From positions 1 through 43,703 of the forward strand of contig UQUL01000017.1 of assembly GCA_900544235.1 (NCBI GenBank): a DNA stretch of 43,703 nucleotides, read 5' to 3'. The notes under the pieces were generated by a model. That model ran no database searches. It had not been told where the DNA came from and worked only from the letters and a program-made list of their open reading frames with translations. The translations under genes and the position numbers were made by a program. Each line of letters starts with the position of its first letter. Position 1 is the first letter of the stretch. Shown one piece after another: positions 24,383 through 31,479 of this stretch. Origin of the DNA: an uncultured Collinsella sp. Lineage in GTDB: Bacteria; Actinomycetota; Coriobacteriia; Coriobacteriales; Coriobacteriaceae.

Positions 24383-26206
24383 GTGCCGCCAATGACCTCC
24401 TTGAAATTCCCCAGGCGCTTTGCACTTAGCCTGCTCGTCCCGTTGTCCGCCGCCGTAGCGCTGGCTTTGCCCTCAACCGCCCTCGCCGCGTCAGACCCGA
24501 ACCCGCCCAGCATATCCAACGTAACGATATCCGCAACGGCCGTCACGGCAGGCTCCACGCTGCGTGTCGGCTACGATGTAGACGACCCCGATGGGGTGCG
24601 GTCAGTCACGCCGATAGTCGAGGTCGTCGTCGATAGCGATGACGGGGACCAAGGCAACAGCTCCCGTCTCGTCTTCCAGTCGACCGGCGACACGACCGCG
24701 GGCTTCGATATCCCCACCTCCCCGAGCGACCGGCCTTGCAGGTATCGCATCATCGGCCTCGGCGTGACCGATAGCCTTGGATGGGTTACCGATGTCTACG
24801 ACGCGGCGTATGCCGAGGAGAAGGGGCTCGACTGTCCGACCTTCACCACCGACCCCCTCGAGTATGAGGTGACCGAGGGTCCCGCGGACCAGAACCCGCC
24901 GACCGTGTCCGCCGTGTCGCTCTCGAGCAGGGAGGTCGCGACCGGTGCCGACTTCCACATCTCTTGGTCCGTCGCGGACCCGGACGGCGTTCGCTCCGTT
25001 TCCCCCATACTGCGGCGGGGCTGGGAGGATACGGACGACGGCGGAGCCGTTTCGTCGGCCTATTATCACGGAAGCTCGTCTGCCGACGGGTTCGACATCA
25101 CGTTCAACAGCAATAGGATCGGAAGGCACAGGCTGATCGGCCTTTCGGTCACCGATGGCCTAGGGTTCGAGACCGATGTGTACGAGAATTCCTACGCCAG
25201 GGCCAACGGCATCTCGGGCGCGACTTTCTCGGTTGCCGACCCGAGCGAGCTGTGCTTCGAGGTGACCGGCAGTGCGATCGACCGGAACCCGCCCACGGTC
25301 TCGAACGTTTCCATCTCCGCGAAGAGGGTCCCTGTCGGCGGGGTCCTCCGCATCTATTGCAATGTAGACGACGCGGACGGCGTGAAGTCTGTCTCCCCGA
25401 TCCTCGGCGACCCCGGCTATGTCGAAGACCCGAACTCGGCAAAAACTCGCAAAATGTTGAGCTGCAGCTACGATGCGGCAGGAGGCTATATCGAAATCGA
25501 GTTCCCCACGTCGCTCTCGATGGGCTCGTTTGAAATCCGTGCCCTCGCGGTCCTCGACAAGGCGGGTCATGAGACCTTCGTCTACAGCTCCGCCTACGCC
25601 GAGCGTAACGGCAAGACCGGCGTCCGGACCTTTGATGTCGACGACGCGGGGGACGTCACCTTCGACGTGACCGCCCCGCTGTATGCCGCCACCAAGGGCA
25701 ACGGGCAGGCATATGCAAAGGGCAACGAGGACGGTCTGACCTTCCGCTTCAGCGGTCCTCTCGATGAGTTCACGCGTCTCCTCGTGGACGGAAATGAGGT
25801 CTCCGCTGAGAACTACACCGCAACCAAGGGCAGCACGATTATCGAGCTCAGGCCGGCCTACCTGGACACGCTTGCCGCCAGCGGGCACACCGTCACGGCC
25901 GTCTGGAAGGACGGGACGGCGACCGATGCATCCTTCACCGTGGAGGGGAAGGTCCAAGGGGAGCAGGCGGGCGGCAAGACCGATGCAGATTCACCCGGCG
26001 ACAACAAAAGTGATTCTGCCACTCCTGAAAAGGACACCGACGAGGCGTCTACAAAAAGGTCGGGACGCACGACAGCCGATGGACCAAAGCTCGCCGCAAC
26101 CGGCGACTCCGCTTGGATGGCCGGCATCGCATTAGCCATGGCGGCCACGGCCTGCTTCACGGCAGCGAGAAGGCTTGAGCCCAAGCAGCATAGGCACGAA
26201 CAGTAG
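24383..26206 (+). CDS. sortase-anchored surface protein with three Ig-like repeats
   Basis: The 607-residue protein starts with a signal peptide (basic KFPRRF, hydrophobic LSLLVPLSAAVALAL, cleavage near STALA-AS). Three repeats of about 125 residues follow, each opening with NPP-x-(V/I)-S and a DDPDGVRSV(T/S)PI-like motif and ending VTD-x-(L/A)G-x-x-T-x-VY (starts near residues 40, 172 and 300). Next is a segment like the X2/Ig-type domains of Gram-positive adhesins (VDGNEVSAENYTATKGSTII). After a Lys/Asp-rich spacer comes LAATGD, a membrane helix and a basic tail, which is a class E (LAXTG) sortase signal. The start is uncertain: GTG at 24383 with GGAAG four bases upstream, or ATG at 24392. 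It is probably a wall-attached adhesin or binding protein. Confidence 0.85.
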   Translation: MPPMTSLKFPRRFALSLLVPLSAAVALALPSTALAASDPNPPSISNVTISATAVTAGSTLRVGYDVDDPDGVRSVTPIVEVVVDSDDGDQGNSSRLVFQSTGDTTAGFDIPTSPSDRPCRYRIIGLGVTDSLGWVTDVYDAAYAEEKGLDCPTFTTDPLEYEVTEGPADQNPPTVSAVSLSSREVATGADFHISWSVADPDGVRSVSPILRRGWEDTDDGGAVSSAYYHGSSSADGFDITFNSNRIGRHRLIGLSVTDGLGFETDVYENSYARANGISGATFSVADPSELCFEVTGSAIDRNPPTVSNVSISAKRVPVGGVLRIYCNVDDADGVKSVSPILGDPGYVEDPNSAKTRKMLSCSYDAAGGYIEIEFPTSLSMGSFEIRALAVLDKAGHETFVYSSAYAERNGKTGVRTFDVDDAGDVTFDVTAPLYAATKGNGQAYAKGNEDGLTFRFSGPLDEFTRLLVDGNEVSAENYTATKGSTIIELRPAYLDTLAASGHTVTAVWKDGTATDASFTVEGKVQGEQAGGKTDADSPGDNKSDSATPEKDTDEASTKRSGRTTADGPKLAATGDSAWMAGIALAMAATACFTAARRLEPKQHRHEQ

Positions 26207-26388
26207 CTCAAAGCGAACTCAACTGGGAAGGGCAGATGGATAGCCGTCCTTCTCTTACAATCAACCCAATCCGCTGAAATGCAATCAGTTAACGAGTTTC
26301 GCCAGACGCTCGGTCTCTACCCCGCTCTGGCAAGCCACCAGGCGATGAGATAATGCCCACGACTATCAACGTAAGCAAGGAGCGCGCT

Positions 26389-27624
26389 ATGGCAGACAAC
26401 GAGATCAAACCCTCGACGGACGGCGGCCGAGAGGAACTCGTGGCAAAACAGCTCGCATCCACCAAAATCCACCTCGCGCTCACCCAGGAGCGGGTGGACG
26501 TCTCCAGCGCCATCAAGCTGCCGCTCGAGCGAATCCCTCAGCTCGGCGTGGCGCTGGCCTCTCTCCCCTCGACGTTCCGTACCGTCTCCAACACAGTAAG
26601 CGTGCCCATGCTGCTCCAGCCGACCGATAAGCTTGGCAATCCGCTTGACCCGTCGATACTCCAATCGTTCAAGGACGGCAGTGGCCTCATGGGATCCTAT
26701 CGCGATGCGGCCAAGGGTTTCGGGCAGGCGCGCTTCCACGTAGTCGAGGGCGACATCGCCACAAGCGTCACGCAGGTGCCTTACGATCCAACATCGCTAT
26801 TCATGGCAGCCGCAATCGCGCAGATAAACCAAAAGCTCGACTCCATCCAGGAGTCCGTCGACGAGATGTTCGAGTACATGCGTCAGCGCGACAAGGCCAA
26901 CATGCGCGGCAACCTCAAGACGCTCGCAGACATCCTCAACGGTTACGGCCTCAACTACAGCAACGCCACCTACATGGCAAACGCCCATATGAAGGTGCTC
27001 GACATCAAGCAGTCGTCCGCGCAGGACATGGAACTCTTCCGCTCGCAGGCGCAGGCAGATCTGAAAAAGAAAGGGTTCATCGAGGTGCGAGACGGCTTGG
27101 GCAGACGCCTCGACAAGGTGCTCGAATACCTCAAAGACTGCCAGCTCGCCACCTACATACACGCATTCTCGCTGTTCCTCGAACCCATGCTCGCCCAGAA
27201 CTTCGAGCCCGCAAAGCTCGCGGATGCCACCGCGAAGATCGAGGCCGATTCGCTCGCCTACCGTAAACTCTATACCGAGTGTTACAACGCCCTCGAGGCG
27301 GGAACTGCCGACACCGTCGATGCGGCACTGCTGGGCGGCATCGCGTCCGCGGGGAAATTGCTCGGTCACGCCATCGCAAAGACCCCCGTGGGCGACCATA
27401 CACTCATCGACGAGGCGCTCGAGGGTGCAGGAGAGGACATCGGCAGGTTCAACGACAGGCAATCCGAGAAACTCCTCGAAAAGCTCCATCAGGCAAAGAC
27501 GCCTGACGTCGCGCCGTTCAGGCAGAGCGTAAAGGAGATCGATACCCTCTACAACCGCCCCACGCAGATCGCCGTGGACGCCGAGAACGTCTACATCCTG
27601 CCTGCCAAGCAGCAGGAAGAGTAG
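26389..27624 (+). CDS. uncharacterised helical protein
   Basis: A 411-residue protein that I do not recognise. It has no signal peptide. A heptad-rich segment at about residues 140-185 (FMAAAIAQINQKLDSIQESV then EMFEYMRQRDKANM) should form a coiled coil, and most of the rest looks helical. A short Gly/Ala-rich hydrophobic patch (AALLGGIASAGKLLGHAIA, near 330) could touch a membrane. ATG at 26389 with AAGGAG seven bases upstream. It is convergent with the exonuclease gene (41 bp between stops). The context (mobile island) would allow a phage-defence or prophage origin, but no motif shows it. Confidence 0.65.
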   Translation: MADNEIKPSTDGGREELVAKQLASTKIHLALTQERVDVSSAIKLPLERIPQLGVALASLPSTFRTVSNTVSVPMLLQPTDKLGNPLDPSILQSFKDGSGLMGSYRDAAKGFGQARFHVVEGDIATSVTQVPYDPTSLFMAAAIAQINQKLDSIQESVDEMFEYMRQRDKANMRGNLKTLADILNGYGLNYSNATYMANAHMKVLDIKQSSAQDMELFRSQAQADLKKKGFIEVRDGLGRRLDKVLEYLKDCQLATYIHAFSLFLEPMLAQNFEPAKLADATAKIEADSLAYRKLYTECYNALEAGTADTVDAALLGGIASAGKLLGHAIAKTPVGDHTLIDEALEGAGEDIGRFNDRQSEKLLEKLHQAKTPDVAPFRQSVKEIDTLYNRPTQIAVDAENVYILPAKQQEE

Positions 27625-27665
27625 CGATACGCGCCAGGCACGCGCCATGCAGGCAGCTAACACCC

Positions 27666-28400
27666 CTACCTCCCCTCCGCCTTCAGCTTCAGCAGCAGGC
27701 CACCCAGCTCGGGGCATTTGCTGGAAAGGCGCGTCTGGGCTCGCTCGCCCATCCCCCACCGTTGGCGGACTTCTTGGGCGCGCGGACTCACGTGATAGTC
27801 CCCCTCCATCATCTGCTTGAGCAGCTTGGCGGTTACGCGCGCATCGGCTAAGGCGCTGTGGGCGTGACCCGTCGACTCGTCGAACTCGATGCCAAACCAT
27901 GTCGCCGCGTCATTCAAAGAGACACACCCGTGGCTGCCAACGTCCATGATCGAGGTGTAATACGCCTGCAGGTCGGCCCAGTCCGTAGGAAATGCGGAAA
28001 GGTCGATGTGCTTTACCTGGCACTCGGTCAAAAGCTGTCGACGATCCGCTCCGCTCCAGCAGACCACCTGGGCGGAGTAGCGGCCGATCCAATCGCTGAG
28101 CCTTTTGATCACCACATAGAGCGGATCGGCCATCGCGGTGTCCACGGCCGATATCCCCGTAAGCTCGCGGACGGGAAACGCAACGCCTTCGGTAAATTCC
28201 GTCTGCACAAACTGCGAAAACTCGCCCATAACGTTGCCGTGGTAATCGAGCTTGACGGCGCCGACCTCGATAATCTCGTTGCGCAGCCCACGGCGCTGGC
28301 GCTGCTTTGGCACCGGCGCAAACTCAAAGTCCAGCACGATCTGGCGCGCAAAGTTCGTCGTATCGATAGCCGAGATACACGGCGTCTTTTCAGCTGACAC
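27666..28400 (-). CDS. DEDDh-type 3'-5' exonuclease
   Basis: This 244-residue protein has the DnaQ-like exonuclease fold. Exo I is VLDFEF (the D-x-E pair, about residues 22-27), Exo II lies in WSGADRRQLL (about 122-131), and Exo III is HAHSALADARVTAKL with the His-x4-Asp that marks the DEDDh class (about 197). It digests DNA or RNA ends; the standalone form could act in repair or RNA turnover. I chose the GTG at 28400 (VSAEKTPCISAID) with GAGAAAGG upstream; the longer frame runs into GC-poor non-coding DNA. Confidence 0.82.
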   Translation of the reverse strand: MSAEKTPCISAIDTTNFARQIVLDFEFAPVPKQRQRRGLRNEIIEVGAVKLDYHGNVMGEFSQFVQTEFTEGVAFPVRELTGISAVDTAMADPLYVVIKRLSDWIGRYSAQVVCWSGADRRQLLTECQVKHIDLSAFPTDWADLQAYYTSIMDVGSHGCVSLNDAATWFGIEFDESTGHAHSALADARVTAKLLKQMMEGDYHVSPRAQEVRQRWGMGERAQTRLSSKCPELGGLLLKLKAEGR

Positions 28401-28862
28401 GGTTAGGGCCTTTCTCCGTTGCTTGCCGCTTGTTACATAAGCGGCTACATTGCCGTAAGGATAGGTGGCCGCGCGGACATGAAAGCTGGGCGCAATGCCA
28501 TGCGCCGGTCGCACGCCATGCAGACGGCCCCAAGAGAGTCGCCCGCTCTATTCAAATGCATGAAAAAGATTTAGGCCCGGTGACTTGAATCAGCGGTCAT
28601 CCCGAGCCCATCAATATGCAGTGTACCTACAGAGGGCTGGTTAATCAAACGGGCTTTCGGTGACGAAGACCTGCGCGTCTACCCCCAATCGCCCAGCGTC
28701 GTCTTCTGCCGCCCTTACGAAAGGCTGCTATTCGAGGGAATCACGTTGCTGTTATTATCGAACATATATTCGTATTTATGACCGCGCTTTGATAGAATGG
28801 CAGTTGTTGACGGCAGTTCCATGTGCCGGGCAGCGCCCTCCATGCGACGGGAGGTGATGCCC
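28401..28862. other. 462-bp region between exonuclease and small peptide gene
   Basis: No full gene. A stretch at about 28585-28781 (plus) reads as GWLIKRAFGDEDLRVYPQ and SVVFCRPYERLLFEGITL up to a stop but has no start codon, so it could be the tail of a lost gene. A LexA-like dyad lies at 28759-28772 and an extended -10 (TGATAGAAT) at about 28789-28797. Confidence 0.35.
28759..28772 (+). promoter_or_regulatory. LexA-like (SOS) box
   Basis: CGAACATATATTCG differs by one base from the dyad CGAACATATGTTCG, the type of site bound by LexA in Gram-positive and actinobacterial species (CGAAC-N4-GTTCG). It lies about 90 bases before the small-peptide start, near an extended -10 element, so DNA damage control of that gene is plausible. 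Confidence 0.5.
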
Positions 28863-29066
28863 ATGACCGATCTGATTGATTTCGTGAAGCTCCTGACCGC
28901 TTTGGTCTCGCTCCTCACGGCGCTTATCGGACTTTCCGAGGCACTTAAGCAGCGTACGAAGCAAGACGATATGAGAAAGCCATTTGGGTCGCCTCCCCCG
29001 CGGCGCAGCTTCTTTCCGCGGGCTCGGGATGCCACAATGGGCTTTGAGTATCGGCCCGTGCGGTAG
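28863..29066 (+). CDS. small hydrophobic peptide, 3' end replaced by IS sequence
   Basis: The ATG at 28863 has an excellent GGAGGT seven bases upstream. The native part is about 34-36 residues: one membrane helix (LIDFVKLLTALVSLLTALIG) and a charged end (SEALKQRTK). From 28963 the frame runs into the IS left end, giving about 33 foreign residues to the stop at 29066. The plan (short, one helix, basic tail, LexA-like box upstream) is like type I toxins or holin-like peptides, but no family is recognised. No antisense RNA can be called by eye. Confidence 0.5.
   Translation: MTDLIDFVKLLTALVSLLTALIGLSEALKQRTKQDDMRKPFGSPPPRRSFFPRARDATMGFEYRPVR
28969..28984 (+). repeat. left sub-terminal inverted repeat
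   Basis: ATATGAGAAAGCCATT; its perfect complement is at 30530-30545, and the same left end occurs again at 30557-30572 in the truncated copy. Confidence 0.85.
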
Positions 29067-29098
29067 CCCTTACCGCACCTGCGGGGAGGAGGCTTCCC

Positions 29099-30208
29099 AT
29101 GCCCCATGTTACCTCCATCGGCCTGGACGTCCACGCGCGATCGGTCGCCGCCGCGGCGTTCAACCCCTTCACCGGCGAGGTGGTGCACCGTGACTTCGGG
29201 ACGGACGCCGCCGAGATCGCGGAGTGGGCCCTCGGGTTCGAGGAGCCCAGGGCCTGCTACGAGAGCGGCCCCACCGGCTTCCACATGGCGCGCGAGCTGC
29301 GCGCGCTCGGCCTCGACTGCGCCGTGGCCGCCGTCTCCAAGATGCAGAGGCCGGCGGCGGACGCGCGCCGCAAGAACGACCGGCGCGACGCCGAGTTCAT
29401 CGCCCGCATGCTCGCCACCCACAACATCGTGGAGGTCCCGCTGCCCGATGCGGCCGTCGAGGCCGCCCGGGACCTCGACCGCGCCCTCGACGACGCCACG
29501 GCGGAGTACCGCCGCGCCAGGCAGCGACTCAACATGTTCCTGATCAGGCTGGGCCACGTCTGGGACGAGCGCAACGCCGACGGGACGAGGAAGGGATCCT
29601 GGACGCGCGCCCACTGGAGGTGGATATCCGGGATCAGGCTCGAGGGGCCCCAGCGCGACGTGCTCGAGTACTACGTCACGGCCGCGAGGTGCGCGGAGTC
29701 GGACCGCCGGCAGCTCGAGAAGAAGGTGCTCGCCCTCGCCCGGACCGACCGGTGGCGCCCGGCCGTCGAGGCGCTCTCCTGCATCAAGGGAATCGACACC
29801 CTGACGGCCTTCAGGCTCGCAGCCGAGGCGGGCTCCTTCACGAGGTTCCGGACGGCCCCGGCCTTCGCGAGCTGGTGCGGGCTAGTCCCGTCGGAGCGTT
29901 CGAGCGGCGAGACCGAGCGGCGCGGCGGGATAACCAAGACGGGCAACCGGCTCGCCAGGACGGCACTGGTGGAGTCGGCGTGGCACTACCTGACGTGCAC
30001 GCCCCGCCCGAAGGCCCCGACGCCCGGCGCGGACGTCCCCGCGGCGATCCGGGCGCGCGCCGACGCCTGCACCGCCAGGCTCTGCCGCCGCCGCGAGGCG
30101 CTGGCGGCGGCGGGCAAGAGCTCGTGCAAGGCAAACGCCGCCGTCGCGCGCGAGCTCGCCTGCTGGGTCTGGGAGATCGGGCGCCGGGCGGAGGGGACCC
30201 TCAGCTGA
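29099..30208 (+). CDS. IS110 family transposase
   Basis: This 369-residue recombinase has the RuvC-like DEDD N-terminal domain: D9 in SIGLDVHARS, Glu in CYESGPTGFHMA (near 60), and the DxxD pair in KNDRRDAEFIARM (near 96-102). A coiled region follows, then the C-terminal Tnp domain with IKGIDTLTAFRLAAEAGSF and FASWCGLVPSERSSGETERR; the serine in ERSSGET is the likely nucleophile. IS110 enzymes are guided by an RNA made from the element's own non-coding end. ATG with GGAGGAGG six bases upstream. The GC content is clearly higher than in the neighbouring genes. Confidence 0.92.
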   Translation: MPHVTSIGLDVHARSVAAAAFNPFTGEVVHRDFGTDAAEIAEWALGFEEPRACYESGPTGFHMARELRALGLDCAVAAVSKMQRPAADARRKNDRRDAEFIARMLATHNIVEVPLPDAAVEAARDLDRALDDATAEYRRARQRLNMFLIRLGHVWDERNADGTRKGSWTRAHWRWISGIRLEGPQRDVLEYYVTAARCAESDRRQLEKKVLALARTDRWRPAVEALSCIKGIDTLTAFRLAAEAGSFTRFRTAPAFASWCGLVPSERSSGETERRGGITKTGNRLARTALVESAWHYLTCTPRPKAPTPGADVPAAIRARADACTARLCRRREALAAAGKSSCKANAAVARELACWVWEIGRRAEGTLS

Positions 30209-30529
30209 CCCCGTCGGACAACAAGCCTCCCGCCGGGAGGGCCCGCGCCTCGACGCATCGCCGGCGCGCGTTCACGAACCCTTTTTGGGCAGCCCAAGGG
30301 CCGCGCCCGTGAACAAGACTGGTTTCGGACGAGCGCGCCGGACGGAGAATCGAAATGCGGTGGGGTGCGCGGACATACCGGGCTGACCGCCGGCAGCGCG
30401 CCCGCAAGAGCCCGCGGATATTAGCTTGCCAGGCAAGCGTCGACTAAACGTGCAGCGTGCGCGGGCCCTCCCGACGGGAAACGAAAAAGCCCGGTTTAAA
30501 ACCGGGCTCGAACAAACACGCCTATTGAC
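30209..30529 (+). ncRNA. candidate bridge/seek RNA region of the IS
   Basis: In IS1111-type elements the guide RNA is encoded between the transposase and the right end; this 321-bp region is in that place. It is rich in hairpins: CTCCC/GGGAG (about 30223-30236), GTTCACG/CGTGAAC with an inner CCCTT/AAGGG (30270-30314), GCTTGCC/GGCAAGC (about 30425-30440) flanked by long CCGCG/CGCGG pairings, and AGCCCGGTTT/AAACCGGGCT (30488-30508). The exact RNA ends and the target and donor loops cannot be fixed by eye. Confidence 0.5.
30484..30508 (-). terminator. terminator-like hairpin facing the minus strand
   Basis: AGCCCGGTTT / AAACCGGGCT near the IS right end, with five A residues on its left, reads on the minus strand as a hairpin plus T-run. 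It would stop transcription entering the element from the right. Confidence 0.6.
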
Positions 30530-30550
30530 AATGGCTTTCTCATATTAAAG

Positions 30551-30963
30551 AAGACGATATGAGAAAGCCATTTGGGTCGCCTCCCCCGCGGCGCAGCTTC
30601 TTTCCGCGGGCTCGGGATGCCACAATGGGCTTTGAGTATCGGCCCGTGCGGTAGCCCTTACCGCACCTGCGGGGAGGAGGCTTCCCATGCCCCATGTTAC
30701 CTCCATCGGCCTGGACGTCCACGCGCGATCGGTCGCCGCCGCGGCGTTCAACCCCTTCACCGGCGAGGTGGTGCACCGTGACTTCGGGACGGACGCCGCC
30801 GAGATCGCGGAGTGGGCCCTCGGGTTCGAGGAGCCCAGGGCCTGCTACGAGAGCGGCCCCACCGGCTTCCACATGGCGCGCGAGCTGCGCGCGCTCGGCC
30901 TCGACTGCGCCGTGGCCGCCGTCTCCAAGATGCAGAGGCCGGCGGCGGACGCGCGCCGCAAGA
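30551..30963 (+). mobile_element. truncated tandem copy of the same IS
   Basis: 413 bp that match 28963-29375 base for base as far as I can compare, offset by 1588. It holds the left end, the 5' leader and the first 92 codons of the transposase, then stops abruptly. It begins directly after the right end of the complete copy, so the junction equals that of a circular intermediate. Confidence 0.88.
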
Positions 30964-30980
30964 GGGGTCGACGCCGTTAA
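30687..30980 (+). pseudogene. truncated IS110 transposase
   Basis: The first 92 residues equal those of the full transposase (to DARRK), then foreign codons RGRRR and a stop. It keeps D9 and the Glu but lacks the second DxxD pair and the whole C-terminal domain, so it cannot be active. Confidence 0.85.
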
Positions 30981-31112
30981 GGCATTGACCCCTTGAACTA
31001 AGTAACGGCGCTGCCCAGCTATCACCCTTGGGCTGCCGTCGACTTTATTCTACCTACGGTTGCCAGGTTTAACAAATGAATTTTCAGTAATGGAGCCCCG
31101 GAGCCCGCTCGC
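30964..31112. other. junction segment with nested inverted repeats
   Basis: Directly after the broken IS, AGGGGTC/GACCCCT (about 30962-30994) and CGCCGTTA/TAACGGCG (about 30972-31011) form overlapping inverted repeats, and a GTCGAC occurs at both ends (30967 and 31040). It looks like the edge of another small element. No gene is seen. Confidence 0.35.
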
Positions 31113-31174
31113 TCAACCACCTGGCCATCGGATTAGCCGGATTCTGGGACACGCCTTCCGTCCCAGGCCTCTAC

Positions 31175-31474
31175 CGGAAAATGCGTCCCACCCTGAGGCT
31201 CAATTCCGGAACACGGTTTCCGTTTGAAGCCCCGATGGGAAAGCGTGTCCCGTTCCGAGAGCTCATTCCTGGATGCAGTTTCCGCTAGAGATGCCACCGG
31301 GAAAGCGTATCCCATTTTGGAGCCAAATTCCGGGTCGTAGTTTCCGCCTGAGGGCCGATCCGGAAACGGCATCCCATTCTGAAGCCGAAATCTGGGACAC
31401 GCTTTCCGCCAAGGGTTGCAAAAGGAAAGCACATCCCATTCCCAGCATCAAATCAGGACGCGCTTCATTATCCC
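31175..31474. repeat. 62-bp palindromic repeat array A (five units)
   Basis: Units begin at 31175, 31237, 31299, 31361 and 31423, an exact 62-base period. Each unit opens with a GGAAAGCGTATCCC-like arm and ends with a GGGACACGCTTTCC-like arm that is its near complement, with a loop of about 20 bases (AGCCAAATT core) and about 12 variable bases between units. A degenerate sixth unit lies to the left (31113). Since 62 is not a multiple of three, the unit is not a protein repeat. The ATPase stop codon lies six bases past the array. Confidence 0.9.
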
Positions 31475-31479
31475 CGCCC

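Larger units (their letters stand above)
28963..30550 (+). mobile_element. IS110 family (IS1111-type) insertion sequence, complete copy
   Basis: The element is 1588 bp, measured as the exact distance between the left ends of the tandem copies. It has 16-bp perfect sub-terminal inverted repeats (ATATGAGAAAGCCATT at 28969-28984, its complement at 30530-30545) with six bases outside on the left and five on the right. Sub-terminal repeats and a long 3' non-coding region (341 bp) mark the IS1111 group rather than the classic IS110 group. It carries one DEDD transposase. It inserted into or at the end of the small-peptide gene, and is followed head-to-tail by a truncated second copy. Confidence 0.85.

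Noticed and set aside
28660..28857. Plus-strand 65-codon frame before the small peptide
   Set aside because: Cys/Ser/Arg-rich composition, no ribosome site, and it overlaps the LexA-like box and promoter. Another frame here is more protein-like but lacks a start codon.
29224..30312. Alternative plus-strand frame inside the IS110 transposase
   Set aside because: Arg/Ala/Gly-rich low-complexity product caused by very high GC; the frame at 29099 has the DEDD motifs.
31175..31474. CRISPR array
   Set aside because: The period is 62 bp with about 50 bp conserved and only about 12 bp variable, the conserved part is a long hairpin, and no cas genes are near. This does not fit repeat-spacer architecture.
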